64,000 nt of DNA. Origin: Bacillus_AD sp047238185 (GTDB taxonomy: Bacteria; Bacillota; Bacilli; Bacillales; DSM-1321). This document shows positions 1-9,292 of the stretch, piece by piece (position 1 is the first letter of the stretch; the number at the start of each line of letters is the position of its first letter). A model generated the notes under the pieces. The model was not told where the DNA came from and searched no databases. It saw nothing but the letters and a program-made list of their open reading frames with translations. A program made the translations under genes and the position numbers. The stretch is taken from the NCBI RefSeq assembly GCF_047238185.1, contig NZ_JBDFMI010000006.1, positions 124,001 to 188,000 of the forward strand, read 5' to 3'.

Positions 1-97
1 CAACAAGAGAAGCAATGATTATTGAAAAAAGAACATTTACGCGAAACAAGCTTAATACAATCAATATAATGACAGATAGTAATACTGCATTGAACAT
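1..97 (-). CDS. N-terminus of a YuiF-like Na+/H+ antiporter family membrane transporter (cut by window edge)
   Basis: Only the first 32 codons are inside the window. They begin at an ATG (97-95) with an AGGTG ribosome site 8 bases upstream, and read as a hydrophobic segment (MFNAVLLSVIILIVLSLFR) followed by VNVLFSIIASLV. This resembles the N-terminus of the NhaC/YuiF-type transporters often found next to hut genes, where a role in histidine uptake has been proposed. It lies downstream of hutI on the same strand but behind a terminator, so it may have partly independent expression. The family assignment rests on a short segment; that it is a membrane protein is more secure. Confidence 0.5.
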   Translation of the reverse strand, partial: MFNAVLLSVIILIVLSLFRVNVLFSIIIASLV

Positions 98-135
98 ATT
101 TTAAACACCTCATTAAAGCTTTCTATCACTTTATT

Positions 136-161
136 ACTTTATCTAACTAACGAGATAAAGT
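136..161. promoter_or_regulatory. Inverted repeat upstream of the transporter gene
   Basis: ACTTTATCT and AGATAAAGT form a perfect 9-bp inverted repeat with an 8-base spacer, in the 120-base gap between hutI and the transporter start. There is no U-tract, so it looks more like an operator or leader hairpin than a terminator. The factor is unknown. Confidence 0.35.
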
Positions 162-220
162 AAAGTAATAAGATTATTCTACGATAATCACCACATCCTC
201 TTTATTGGAAGTTTTAGCCT

Positions 221-248
221 AAAAAAGAGGTGTACATATTGTACACCT
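221..248 (-). terminator. Rho-independent terminator of the hut operon
   Basis: The 8-bp stem AGGTGTAC/GTACACCT has a 5-base loop and, on the minus strand, runs into a U-tract (A-run 221-226 on plus). It lies 10 bases after the hutI stop. Confidence 0.8.
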
Positions 249-257
249 CCCGTTTAT

Positions 258-1490
258 TCAATATTTCTTCCCGCGAATAAACACATCTTTTGCATGATTG
301 ACACCAAAGTGATAAGGCAAATATTGATAGGTAGGGATATCCCATATCACTAGGTCTGCAGGCATACCTATTTCTAATCCCCCTGCCTTTCCCGCCAAAC
401 CTACTGCATAAGCAGCATTTACAGTAACCGCATTCCATATTTCTTCTGCTGTCATTTTTAAGCGAAGCGCAGCAAGTGACATAATCATCTGTAAATTCTC
501 TGTTACACAGCTGCCTGGATTAAAGTCAGTCGCTAACGCGACGGCACCCCCTTGATCGATAATATCTCTTGCCCGCGCATATTCATTCTTGCCAAGATAA
601 AAAGTAGTGCCCGGCAAGAGAACAGCTACCGTCTTACTTAATGACAACATCTTTATTGCCTTGTCGGAAGCGGCCACTACGTGATCTGCGCTGACTGCCC
701 CAAGCTCGACTGCCAACTCTGTCCCCCCTAAAGATACGATTTCATCACAGTGGATTTTTACCCCAAGTCCAAGTTCCTTCGCTTTTTGTAAAAACCACCT
801 AGAATCATCCAACGTGAATACGCCACGTTCACAAAAAATATCTGCGAAATCGATTAGCCCTTTCTCCACAGCTTCTTCCATGACAGAGATCATTAAGGAG
901 ATAAATTCTCTATTTTTTCCTTTATATTCTTCAGGAATAGCATGAGGGCCAAGAAATGTAGAGACAAATTTAACAGGAAACAACTTCTTCAATCGTTGCA
1001 GAGCCCGTAGTTGCTTCATTTCTGTTTCAGCATCCAATCCGTAGCCGCTTTTGCATTCTATCGCTGTAACCCCATACTGCACCATCCTTTTCACATGCTT
1101 TTGCGCTTTTTCGACAAGTTCTTCTTCTGTTGCCTCCCTGGTAGCTCTCACAGTCGATAGAATGCCCCCGCCACTTTCGAGTATTTTTAGATAATCGATC
1201 CCTTTTTGTTTTAAGTCCAATTCATTTTCCCGCGAACCTCCATGGACCAGATGGGTATGGCAATCAATCAATCCTGGCGAAACTACTTTTCCACCAGCAT
1301 CAATAATTTCTTTTGCATCAGGCAATAGTAGGCCGTTTTCCTCCCCGATCCATGCTACTTTTCCATCCATGACCGCAAGTGCCGTATTTTTAATAATACG
1401 CAAGCTCTTCATCTTTTCCCCTTTTAACAGCGACTTGCTTGCGTCAGGTAATAACAATTCCCCTATACCGGTGAAAAGTGTATCATACAT
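258..1490 (-). CDS. hutI: Imidazolonepropionase HutI
   Basis: Third step of histidine degradation: hydrolysis of 4-imidazolone-5-propanoate to N-formimino-L-glutamate (EC 3.5.2.7), in the cytoplasm. The protein is 410 residues, usual for the family, with the amidohydrolase metal motif HTH at about 78-80 (DCHTHLVHGG), a downstream IHCDE segment and the late metal-ligand Asp in LATDFNPGSC. I chose the ATG at 1490: it has a GGAGGAAGGA ribosome site and directly follows the hutU stop, which ends at 1492. An upstream in-frame start inside hutU would add 15 unrelated residues. It is the last gene of hutPHUI; no hutG is present in the window. Confidence 0.95.
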   Translation of the reverse strand: MYDTLFTGIGELLLPDASKSLLKGEKMKSLRIIKNTALAVMDGKVAWIGEENGLLLPDAKEIIDAGGKVVSPGLIDCHTHLVHGGSRENELDLKQKGIDYLKILESGGGILSTVRATREATEEELVEKAQKHVKRMVQYGVTAIECKSGYGLDAETEMKQLRALQRLKKLFPVKFVSTFLGPHAIPEEYKGKNREFISLMISVMEEAVEKGLIDFADIFCERGVFTLDDSRWFLQKAKELGLGVKIHCDEIVSLGGTELAVELGAVSADHVVAASDKAIKMLSLSKTVAVLLPGTTFYLGKNEYARARDIIDQGGAVALATDFNPGSCVTENLQMIMSLAALRLKMTAEEIWNAVTVNAAYAVGLAGKAGGLEIGMPADLVIWDIPTYQYLPYHFGVNHAKDVFIRGKKY

Positions 1491-1491
1491 T

Positions 1492-3150
1492 TTATCCTTC
1501 CTCCCCAAGCATCGGAATATCAATTCCTTTTTCATGGGCTTCTTTTATTGCCTCCGGATAGCCCGCATCCACGTGGCGGACTATTCCCATCCCTGGATCT
1601 GTGGTTAATACCCTTCGCAATTTTTGTTCAGCTAATTCGGAACCATCAGCCACTACAACCATTCCGGCATGCAAGGAATAACCCATTCCAACTCCTCCAC
1701 CATGATGGACGGAGACCCATGACCCTCCGGCAGCTGTATTCACCAAAGCATTCAATATTGCCCAATCCCCGACAGCATCACTCCCATCAAGCATGCTTTC
1801 CGTCTCTCTGTTCGGTGAAGCAACTGAACCGCAGTCCAAATGATCACGTCCGATTACAATGGGCGCCTTTAATTCTCCATTACGCACCAACTCATTGATA
1901 GCCAAGCCCATTTTCATCCTTTCACCATATCCAAGCCAGCAAATACGGGCAGGCAACCCTTGAAAATCCACCTTTTCTTGCGCCAACGTAATCCATCGAA
2001 GCAAATGTTCATTTTCGGGGAATAATTCTTTTATCAATGCGTCAGTTCTGTATATATCTTTTGGATCGCCAGACAATGCAGCCCAGCGGAATGGGCCTTT
2101 TCCTTCACAAAACAAAGGGCGTATATATGCTGGTACAAAACCTGGAAAAGAAAATGCTCCTTCTACGCCTTCATCTTTTGCCACCTGACGAATGTTATTG
2201 CCGTAGTCAAAAACGATAGCCCCGGCTTTTTTAAATAGAAGCATGGCTTCCACATGTTTAGCCATGGATTTTTTCGCCAACTTAATATATTCCTCCGGGT
2301 AGGATTCTCTTAGCGCCAAACTATCCGATAAGCTGTATCCACGTGGGATATAGCCGTTCAATGGATCATGAGCGGATGTCTGATCAGTTACGATATCGAT
2401 TTCCACTTTCTTCTTCCATATTTCATGATGGATATCCGCCGCATTCCCGAGCAAGGCGATTGACCGTGCTCTTCCCGCTTTCTTTGCTTCCATTGCCCAT
2501 AGAAGAGCTTCATCCACACTTGTTGTCATACAATCGCAATAATGTGTATCGAGCCGTTTTTGAATCCGCGCCTCATCTGCTTCGACGATAACGGCGACCC
2601 CGCCATTCATCGTCACAGCAAGAGGCTGGGCTCCTCCCATCCCTCCAAGCCCGGCCGTTAATGTAATGGTTCCGCGAAGTGTTCCGTTAAAATGCTGCTT
2701 CGCCAGCGCAGCGAACGTTTCATATGTCCCTTGTAATATCCCCTGTGTACCAATATAAATCCAGCTTCCGGCTGTCATTTGTCCATACATCATAAGACCT
2801 TGCCGATCAAGCTCATGAAAATGCTCCCACGTTGCCCATTTCGGGACAAGGACTGAATTAGAAATTAAAACTCTCGGAGCATGGAAATGAGTCTTAAATA
2901 CAGCGACCGGCTTACCTGATTGAACAAGCATTGTTTCATCATTTTCTAACCTTTTCAATGTTTTTTCCAACGCTGCGAACGCTTCCCAATTTCTTGCCGC
3001 TTTCCCTATCCCACCGTATACAATCAATTCTTCCGGCTTTTCAGCGACTTCTGGGTCCAGATTATTCCGCATCATTCGTAAGGCAGCTTCCTGCTCCCAT
3101 CCCTTGCATTCCAATACATTTCCTCTTTTCGCAGATATGGATTGATTCAT
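1492..3150 (-). CDS. hutU: Urocanate hydratase HutU
   Basis: Second enzyme of histidine degradation, converting urocanate to imidazolonepropionate with tightly bound NAD+ (EC 4.2.1.49). At 552 residues it is full length. Recognisable segments are the Gly-rich NAD-binding stretch (TLTAGLGGMGGAQPLA), ARICWLGYGER with the cysteine conserved near the active site, and GGGVGMGYSLHAG near the C-terminus. Its ATG overlaps the hutH stop (ATGA), implying translational coupling, and a single base separates it from hutI. Confidence 0.96.
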   Translation of the reverse strand: MNQSISAKRGNVLECKGWEQEAALRMMRNNLDPEVAEKPEELIVYGGIGKAARNWEAFAALEKTLKRLENDETMLVQSGKPVAVFKTHFHAPRVLISNSVLVPKWATWEHFHELDRQGLMMYGQMTAGSWIYIGTQGILQGTYETFAALAKQHFNGTLRGTITLTAGLGGMGGAQPLAVTMNGGVAVIVEADEARIQKRLDTHYCDCMTTSVDEALLWAMEAKKAGRARSIALLGNAADIHHEIWKKKVEIDIVTDQTSAHDPLNGYIPRGYSLSDSLALRESYPEEYIKLAKKSMAKHVEAMLLFKKAGAIVFDYGNNIRQVAKDEGVEGAFSFPGFVPAYIRPLFCEGKGPFRWAALSGDPKDIYRTDALIKELFPENEHLLRWITLAQEKVDFQGLPARICWLGYGERMKMGLAINELVRNGELKAPIVIGRDHLDCGSVASPNRETESMLDGSDAVGDWAILNALVNTAAGGSWVSVHHGGGVGMGYSLHAGMVVVADGSELAEQKLRRVLTTDPGMGIVRHVDAGYPEAIKEAHEKGIDIPMLGEEG

Positions 3151-4667
3151 CCTCTCTTCTCCTCCTTACATGCATTTGCCTGTAACTGCCCTACTCTCAA
3201 TAATTCAGCCATTTTTTCAATGTCGTCAGCAAAAACACGGTCTTTTTTTATACTAGAGATATTCTTTCTTAATTCATTCCAAATTCTCTGTAGTTGAGGA
3301 CTGCTCTTGTCTATACCGCGGTATTCTACTGCTTGCATGGCACATATACATTCTATTGCCAACACACGACGGGCATTATGAACGATAAGATTGGCATGCC
3401 GTGCCGCAATCGTCCCCATTGATACGTGATCCTCTTGGTTTCCTGAAGAAGGGATAGAATCCACACTAGCCGGATGGGCAAGCGTTTTGTTTTCGGAGAC
3501 CAATGATGCCGCAACATACTGCATGATCATTACACCCGATTGCAATCCAGGCTGAGGACTAAGAAAAGCAGGAAGATTATTCAATTGCGGATTCACTAGC
3601 CGTTCTATCCTCCGTTCTGATATATTAGCCAGCTCCGCCATAGCCAACTTCAAAAAATCCATAGCAAATGCCATTGGCTGCCCATGGAAATTCCCTCCGG
3701 AAATGACCAATTCCCCGTCCTCTAAAATAAGAGGATTATCCGTTGCGCCATTCATTTCAATTTCGACTTTTTCTTTTACATAATCCAACACTTGCCAGGA
3801 AGCTCCATGGACTTGAGGGATACATCTAATCGAGTACGCGTCCTGTACCCTTATCTCCCCCTGCTTAGTGACAAGATTACTCCCTTCAAGCCACTTCAGA
3901 ATCCTAGCTGCTACCGCTGATTGCTGATGATACCCCCTGGCTTCATGAAGTAACGGATGGAATGCATCAGTTATGCCTTGTAGACCTTCCATCGTCATGG
4001 AAGCAATCCATTCACTGTCATAAGCCAGTTTCTCTGCTTCAATGTAATTAATCACTCCCACGGCTGTCATCGCCTGTGTACCGTTGATTAAAGCCAATCC
4101 TTCTTTTGCCTGTAAAACAATTGGATGTATCCCTTTTTCCCTTAATATAACAGCAGTATCCTCTACACCTCCTTTTCCATCAAAAACTGTTCCTTCTCCA
4201 ATTAAAGCAAGCGCCAAATGGGATAGGGGAGCCAAGTCACCTGATGCCCCCAATGAACCTTGCTGCGGAATTACAGGATGAATGCGTTCATTGATGAAAA
4301 CCTTTAATAATTGCACCAACTCTTCACGGACACCTGAGTACCCTTTTAACAAGGCATTCAGCCTTAGCACCATCATCGTTCTTGCGATGGTTTCACTGAA
4401 AGGCTCCCCCACACCGCAGGCATGTGACCGAATCAAATTCAATTGAAGCGCTTCCACATCTTTTCCTGCAATCGGTACATCACTCAATTTACCGAAGCCC
4501 GTTGTAATACCATAAACTGTCCTTCCATCCACCACCATTTTTTCTACAGCTTCCCTGCTTTTCCTCACTCTCTCTATACTCTCTGGAGATAAGCAAACCC
4601 CATCACCTTCCAAGCTTATTCTTTTGATTGCCCTAATATCCAATGAACTACCAGTCAATTCAATCAT
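3147..4667 (-). CDS. hutH: Histidine ammonia-lyase HutH
   Basis: Deaminates L-histidine to trans-urocanate (EC 4.3.1.3). The 506-residue protein carries the Ala-Ser-Gly triad that cyclises to the MIO cofactor at residues 141-143, within GSLGASGDLAPLSH. A conserved early segment (YGITTGFGKLS) is also present. It follows the HutP-responsive attenuator, so its transcription should require histidine-activated HutP. Its stop overlaps the hutU start by 4 bases. The ribosome site (GGGG, about 12 bases upstream) is weaker than that of its neighbours. Confidence 0.96.
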   Translation of the reverse strand: MIELTGSSLDIRAIKRISLEGDGVCLSPESIERVRKSREAVEKMVVDGRTVYGITTGFGKLSDVPIAGKDVEALQLNLIRSHACGVGEPFSETIARTMMVLRLNALLKGYSGVREELVQLLKVFINERIHPVIPQQGSLGASGDLAPLSHLALALIGEGTVFDGKGGVEDTAVILREKGIHPIVLQAKEGLALINGTQAMTAVGVINYIEAEKLAYDSEWIASMTMEGLQGITDAFHPLLHEARGYHQQSAVAARILKWLEGSNLVTKQGEIRVQDAYSIRCIPQVHGASWQVLDYVKEKVEIEMNGATDNPLILEDGELVISGGNFHGQPMAFAMDFLKLAMAELANISERRIERLVNPQLNNLPAFLSPQPGLQSGVMIMQYVAASLVSENKTLAHPASVDSIPSSGNQEDHVSMGTIAARHANLIVHNARRVLAIECICAMQAVEYRGIDKSSPQLQRIWNELRKNISSIKKDRVFADDIEKMAELLRVGQLQANACKEEKRG

Positions 4668-4715
4668 TTCAATACAGCCCCTTTATTTTTCTGAAAAGCT
4701 TATAAAATGCAAAAA

Positions 4716-4752
4716 GAGGCAACAATGGCTACCACAAAGCCATTATTACCTC
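4716..4752 (-). terminator. HutP-regulated intrinsic terminator between hutP and hutH
   Basis: A 15-bp stem with two G-U pairs (GAGGYAAYAATGGCT type), a 7-base loop and a following U5 tract on the minus strand lies 49 bases upstream of hutH. In B. subtilis this is where HutP binds the nascent RNA and blocks termination. Position and structure match that system. Confidence 0.85.
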
Positions 4753-4776
4753 CTGATTACTACTATCTATAGGTTA
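4753..4776 (-). promoter_or_regulatory. Candidate HutP RNA-binding site (NAG repeats)
   Basis: On the minus strand this reads CCTATAGATAGTAGTAATCAG, a cluster of UAG/CAG triplets immediately 5' of the terminator stem. HutP is known to recognise spaced NAG triplets next to its terminator. Exact contacts are inferred. Confidence 0.55.
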
Positions 4777-4864
4777 TAAAATCATATTTGCATTGTTTAA
4801 AATAAGGTCGATGTCACTGAGTGCCGACATCAGCTGCCTTATAAATAATTGGTTCAGTACCCCT

Positions 4865-5302
4865 CTAGATATGATTGATACCAAGCCCTATAGCCTCATG
4901 TTCCAGCCCTTTTACCGGAGCGCCAATTGTCCCGTAAAAACAAACAGCAATCCATTCCCCCTCCATCGGATCACGGAAAGCTTTTCCACGAACAACGGCA
5001 AACCGCAAACCGACAGTCCTCATCGTCTCGCCTATTGCCAGCTGGCCCCTGGTCACTCCCTCCAGAGCTTCAAGAATCGCGTGGTATAAAGCATGTGTTT
5101 CTCGATAAAGGTGGTCAGAAACTAACTCTGTTCGTTTTGCAGCAGTTTCAACAGCCGCTATTATCTTGGACATATTCATACTGCCTACTTTGCCGCTGCA
5201 TAATCTGACCTGATTCAATTCGTCTGCAAATGAATTGCACTCCTCAGGTGACAGCATCGCAGCCAAAACACCCAATTTTCCAATCTTATGGTTATCTGCC
5301 AT
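4865..5302 (-). CDS. hutP: Hut operon antiterminator HutP
   Basis: RNA-binding hexamer that, with L-histidine and Mg2+, prevents termination ahead of hutH. I chose the ATG at 5302 (145 residues; B. subtilis HutP is about 148) because an AAGGTGG ribosome site sits 7 bases upstream and the sequence then aligns with the family from IGKLGVL onwards. The metal-binding histidines are conserved in THALYHAILEAL and in GLEHEAIGLGINHI, as is VTRGQ...RTVGLRFAV. It is the first gene of the operon, directly behind a good sigma-A promoter. Confidence 0.93.
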   Translation of the reverse strand: MADNHKIGKLGVLAAMLSPEECNSFADELNQVRLCSGKVGSMNMSKIIAAVETAAKRTELVSDHLYRETHALYHAILEALEGVTRGQLAIGETMRTVGLRFAVVRGKAFRDPMEGEWIAVCFYGTIGAPVKGLEHEAIGLGINHI

Positions 5303-5334
5303 GTTTTTACCACCTTTAGCGGATTTCTCCACTA

Positions 5335-5364
5335 ATTGTAAGACTTTTTTCAATTATTTGTCAA
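5335..5364 (-). promoter_or_regulatory. Sigma-A promoter of the hut operon
   Basis: On the minus strand, TTGACA (5364-5359) and TACAAT (5340-5335) are separated by 18 bases, about 33 bases ahead of the hutP ATG. I could not confirm a cre site for catabolite repression. Confidence 0.75.
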
Positions 5365-5393
5365 TAATAAAAATAACCCAAAGCAGCCGGCAA

Positions 5394-5421
5394 TAAAAAA
5401 ACCTGGCTGTTGTGGCCAGGT
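5394..5421 (-). terminator. Terminator of tagO
   Basis: Stem ACCTGGC/GCCAGGT flanked by A7 and T8 runs, so it could work in both directions. It lies just after the tagO stop and upstream of the hut promoter. Confidence 0.85.
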
Positions 5422-5432
5422 TTTTTTATCAA

Positions 5433-6488
5433 TTATTTATCCGAGTTACCGGCATTTTTTGTGGAAATGAATCGAAGCAAAGGTTTATAATCCGTTCCAA
5501 CAAGACCTACTTTTTCCACAAATATTTCGATTGCAAGCAATAAAATAACGCCGATGATCATTGCTCCCCAAACTGTAGACATAGAGAAAATAATGGCAGC
5601 CAATCCAAAAGAAGCAGCCATTGCATAAATAATCAATACCGTTTGACGATGAGAATAGCCGAGTCTCAGCATACAATGATGCAAATGCGATTTATCGGGT
5701 GCTGACAATGGTTTTTTATGGACGATGCGCCGGATGATTGCAAAAAACGTATCCGAAATAGGAACTCCCAAAATAATAACCGGTACAATAAGAGAAACCA
5801 TCGTTACATTTTTAAAACCAAGCAGCGACAGAACCGAAATCATAAAGCCAAGGAATAAGGCTCCAGTATCCCCCATGAATATTTTAGCGGGATGAAAGTT
5901 ATACTTAAGGAATCCAAGTGTGCTTCCGATTAAGATTGCACCGATGCTCACAACGAAGATGTCGCCTTTCAGCATAGCCATGGCAGAAATCGTAATAAGG
6001 GCAATAGTCGAGACACCAGCTGCAAGCCCATCCAATCCATCAATCAGGTTAATGGCATTTGTGACTCCGACAATCCAGATAATAGTAAGCGGTACACTTA
6101 GCATCCCCAAGTGCAATTGCCCGTCAAACGGCAGGTTAATGTATTCAACTTGGACACCGCTAAGAACGACAATTAATGCAGCTGCTATTTGGCCGATGAA
6201 TTTTACTTTTGCCGATAGCTCCATCATGTCGTCCAGAACGCCGATGATAATAATAATACAAGCTCCGATCAGAATGGCCATTGTATGTTCTTGTTGGGGC
6301 CTTAAGACAGCAAGACCGATCAGAAAAGATATAAATATGGCTAAACCGCCCAAGCGCGGCATAATTTTCGTGTGAACTTTACGTTGGTTAGGCTTGTCAG
6401 TCGCTCCAATAGCGAAGGCCAATTTCTTAACCAGGGGTGTAATAATCAGCGATGCAAAGAAACATATTAACAAGGTAAGGTAAACCAT
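5433..6488 (-). CDS. tagO: Undecaprenyl-phosphate GlcNAc-1-phosphate transferase TagO (WecA/MraY family)
   Basis: Polytopic membrane enzyme that transfers GlcNAc-1-phosphate from UDP-GlcNAc to undecaprenyl phosphate, starting wall teichoic acid or secondary wall polymer synthesis. It has about ten hydrophobic segments and the family motifs IGVLDDMMEL (DD pair), NAINLIDGLDGLAAG, FMGDTGALFLGF and the HLHH loop (DKSHLHHCMLRLG). The ATG at 6488 is preceded by AGGAGGT; a TTG five codons earlier would place the ribosome site inside the gene. Its position beside secA2 and slaP fits a role in making the wall polymer to which SLH proteins bind, but that link is inferred. Confidence 0.93.
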   Translation of the reverse strand: MVYLTLLICFFASLIITPLVKKLAFAIGATDKPNQRKVHTKIMPRLGGLAIFISFLIGLAVLRPQQEHTMAILIGACIIIIIGVLDDMMELSAKVKFIGQIAAALIVVLSGVQVEYINLPFDGQLHLGMLSVPLTIIWIVGVTNAINLIDGLDGLAAGVSTIALITISAMAMLKGDIFVVSIGAILIGSTLGFLKYNFHPAKIFMGDTGALFLGFMISVLSLLGFKNVTMVSLIVPVIILGVPISDTFFAIIRRIVHKKPLSAPDKSHLHHCMLRLGYSHRQTVLIIYAMAASFGLAAIIFSMSTVWGAMIIGVILLLAIEIFVEKVGLVGTDYKPLLRFISTKNAGNSDK

Positions 6489-6900
6489 GAAGTACCTCCT
6501 CAATCAGTATCATAACCAAAATTTTAATAAATTAAATTGTCAATTGTACCTTCTCTTTGCAGAGAATGGGTTATGCCCATCTTTTTAATTCCCAATCAGA
6601 ACAATATCAAACATCACTCTAGGATATTTTACTTAATCCTACATAAACTTTCAAACTATTTTTATCTCAACACTAGAAAAAGAATCTTTTTCACTATAAA
6701 AATTAGACATTATTTTTATAATCAAAAAGGTTCATTTTCCATTCCTATACTCTTATAAAACCATATACAGCAGGAAAATCTTTCAATTCCTTATTATCTC
6801 TACCATCCTTATAGTAATCTCATTTTTCTTTTGGTAAAATAAATAGTATTATTTCTATAAAAAGAAAATTCACTTAAGAAACAAGGGGCAAACAATACTT
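6489..6900. other. AT-rich divergent intergenic region tagO / secA2
   Basis: About 400 bases with no convincing gene. It must hold the divergent promoters. A TTGACA-like hexamer on the minus strand (6544-6539) lacks a well-spaced -10, and I could not settle on a secA2 promoter. The secA2 ribosome site (AAGGGG) is about 12 bases from its ATG, a weak arrangement. Confidence 0.5.
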
Positions 6901-9249
6901 ATGTTAACCTTTTTAAAAAATACACTTACCGATGCAAGTCAGAAAAAGTTAAAAAAATATAAAAAGACAGTTCAATTAATCAATTCTCTTGAAGAAAAGT
7001 ATACACCTATGACTGATGAAGAGCTAAAAGATATGACCAATTCGTTTAAAGAATCTCTTGCTGACGGCAAAAAATTGGAGGATATCATACCTGATGCATT
7101 TGCCGTTGTCCGTGAAGCTTCTAAGCGGGTTTTAGGCATGCGGCATTTCGATGTCCAATTGATCGGAGGGCTTGTCCTTACAGATGGGAATATCGCCGAG
7201 ATGGCCACTGGTGAAGGAAAGACGCTGGTCGCTTCTCTTCCAAGTTATGTACGGGCATTAGAAGGCAAGGGCGTTCATGTCATCACTGTCAATGATTACC
7301 TAGCCAAGCGTGATCGGGAAATCATCGGACAGATACATGAGTTCCTCGGCCTGACTGTCGGTTTGAATGTACCACAGATGATGCCTCACGAAAAACAGGA
7401 GGCATACGCATCTGACATCACCTACGGTGTCGGCACAGAATTCGGGTTTGATTACCTCCGTGATAATATGGTCATTGATAAAAGCGAAAAAGTACAGCGA
7501 CCGTACCATTTTGCCATCATAGATGAAGTGGACAGCGTTTTAATCGATGAAGCAAAGACTCCGTTAATTATTGCAGGGAAGTCACAATCCAATTCAAACC
7601 TTCATTATATAGCTGCCAAGCTTGCAAAACGCTTCAAAAATGAAGAACATTATACATTTGATCCAGAAACAAAAGCTACAAGCTTAACCGATAAAGGAAT
7701 TGAAATGGTTGAAAAAGCCTTCGGAGTCGATAACCTGTACGACCTCGAACATCAAACTCTTTATCATTATGTCATCCAAAGCGTCCGCGCACATGTTATG
7801 TTCCAGCGTGACGTCGATTATATTGTAAAGGAAGGCAAAATTGAATTGGTCGACGTATTCACAGGACGTATTATGGACGGCCGTTCATTGAGCGACGGCT
7901 TACACCAAGCCATCGAAGCGAAGGAAGGTCTGGTTGTAACGGACGAGAATAAAACGCAGGCATCCATTACAATCCAAAACTACTTTCGAATGTACCCTAA
8001 CCTTTCAGGAATGACAGGCACCGCCAAAACAGAAGAAAAGGAATTCCTGCAAGTATATGGAATGGATGTCATTCCCATACCGACAAATCGGCCGAAGTTG
8101 CGTGTGGACCACGAAGATAAGCTTTTCAAAACAAAAAAAGATAAATATCGAGCCATGGTCCGCCAGGTGCAGGAGTGCCATGGTAAAGGACAACCTGTAT
8201 TGATTGGAACAACCTCCATTCTCCAATCAGAAACAGTTGCCGAATATTTGAACGAAGCTGACATTCCATTCAACCTGTTGAATGCGAAAAGTGTTGAGCA
8301 AGAAGCTGCTCTAATATCCGTTGCCGGACAAAAAGGACATGTAACAATCGCAACAAACATGGCTGGAAGAGGTACCGATATCCTGCTGGGTGAAGGGGTA
8401 GCCGAGACCGGCGGTTTATTCGTCCTTGGTACGGAAAAACACGAAAGCCGCCGTGTTGATAACCAGCTTCGTGGACGGGCCGGCCGCCAAGGCGATCCAG
8501 GGGACAGCCGTTTCTTCCTATCTCTTGAAGATGATATGTTTAGCCGTTTCGCCTATGAAGAACTGGAGAAATTAAGTAAAAAAATCAAAACCGACCAAGA
8601 AGGCCTAGTTACGAATAAAAATATGTACGATTTTATCGACCGCACCCAAAAGATTGTGGAAGGCTCCCACTTCTCCATGCGGGAATATAATCTAAAGCTT
8701 GACGATGTCATCAATGAACAGCGCAATATCATCTATTCTTTGCGGAACAGAATTATAGAAGGCAATGATTTAATCGAATTGTCCAAACAGATGATCCCGC
8801 TGGCAGTTAAGAACCTGATCCACGATTTATGCCGTGAAGATGCTATACCAGAAGAATGGCCACTTCAAAAACTTCAAACTGAAATGAATGGTCTGCTTAT
8901 CGGAAACGAGATTGCATTCCCTGAATCAATCGCCAATAGAGAAGACATTGAAGATATCGTACAGCCATACGCAGAAGATTATATGGAAAAACTGAACGAA
9001 TATGCTGAAAACGAGAACTTCCTAACATCATTAAAATATGGAATGGTCTCAATTATCGACCAGGAATGGATTCACCATTTAGAACAAATGACCCGCTTGA
9101 AGGAAGGAATAGGATTGCGTTCATACCAACAGGAAGATCCAATGCGCATCTACCAGAACGAAGGCTTCGAACTGTTCCAAATGTCATATAATCAAATCAG
9201 CAAAAAAATGGCTCATGAAATCTCATTCCATGTCCAAACACAAGAATAA
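6901..9249 (+). CDS. secA2: Accessory preprotein translocase ATPase SecA2
   Basis: ATPase driving export of a subset of proteins through SecYEG, here most likely S-layer proteins. Walker A (MATGEGKTLV, near residue 101-110), the DEAD-type Walker B (IIDEVDSVLIDEA, about 207-219) and the helicase motifs (ATNMAGRGTDI, QLRGRAGRQGDPGDS) are intact. At 782 residues it is shorter than housekeeping SecA (about 840) and lacks the C-terminal Cys/His zinc-binding tail, both typical of SecA2. It is followed after 43 bases by slaP, as in the Bacillus anthracis S-layer secretion locus. Confidence 0.93.
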   Translation: MLTFLKNTLTDASQKKLKKYKKTVQLINSLEEKYTPMTDEELKDMTNSFKESLADGKKLEDIIPDAFAVVREASKRVLGMRHFDVQLIGGLVLTDGNIAEMATGEGKTLVASLPSYVRALEGKGVHVITVNDYLAKRDREIIGQIHEFLGLTVGLNVPQMMPHEKQEAYASDITYGVGTEFGFDYLRDNMVIDKSEKVQRPYHFAIIDEVDSVLIDEAKTPLIIAGKSQSNSNLHYIAAKLAKRFKNEEHYTFDPETKATSLTDKGIEMVEKAFGVDNLYDLEHQTLYHYVIQSVRAHVMFQRDVDYIVKEGKIELVDVFTGRIMDGRSLSDGLHQAIEAKEGLVVTDENKTQASITIQNYFRMYPNLSGMTGTAKTEEKEFLQVYGMDVIPIPTNRPKLRVDHEDKLFKTKKDKYRAMVRQVQECHGKGQPVLIGTTSILQSETVAEYLNEADIPFNLLNAKSVEQEAALISVAGQKGHVTIATNMAGRGTDILLGEGVAETGGLFVLGTEKHESRRVDNQLRGRAGRQGDPGDSRFFLSLEDDMFSRFAYEELEKLSKKIKTDQEGLVTNKNMYDFIDRTQKIVEGSHFSMREYNLKLDDVINEQRNIIYSLRNRIIEGNDLIELSKQMIPLAVKNLIHDLCREDAIPEEWPLQKLQTEMNGLLIGNEIAFPESIANREDIEDIVQPYAEDYMEKLNEYAENENFLTSLKYGMVSIIDQEWIHHLEQMTRLKEGIGLRSYQQEDPMRIYQNEGFELFQMSYNQISKKMAHEISFHVQTQE

Positions 9250-9292
9250 ATCCGGTTACACCCTGCACTTATATTACTAAGGAGGAAAACAA

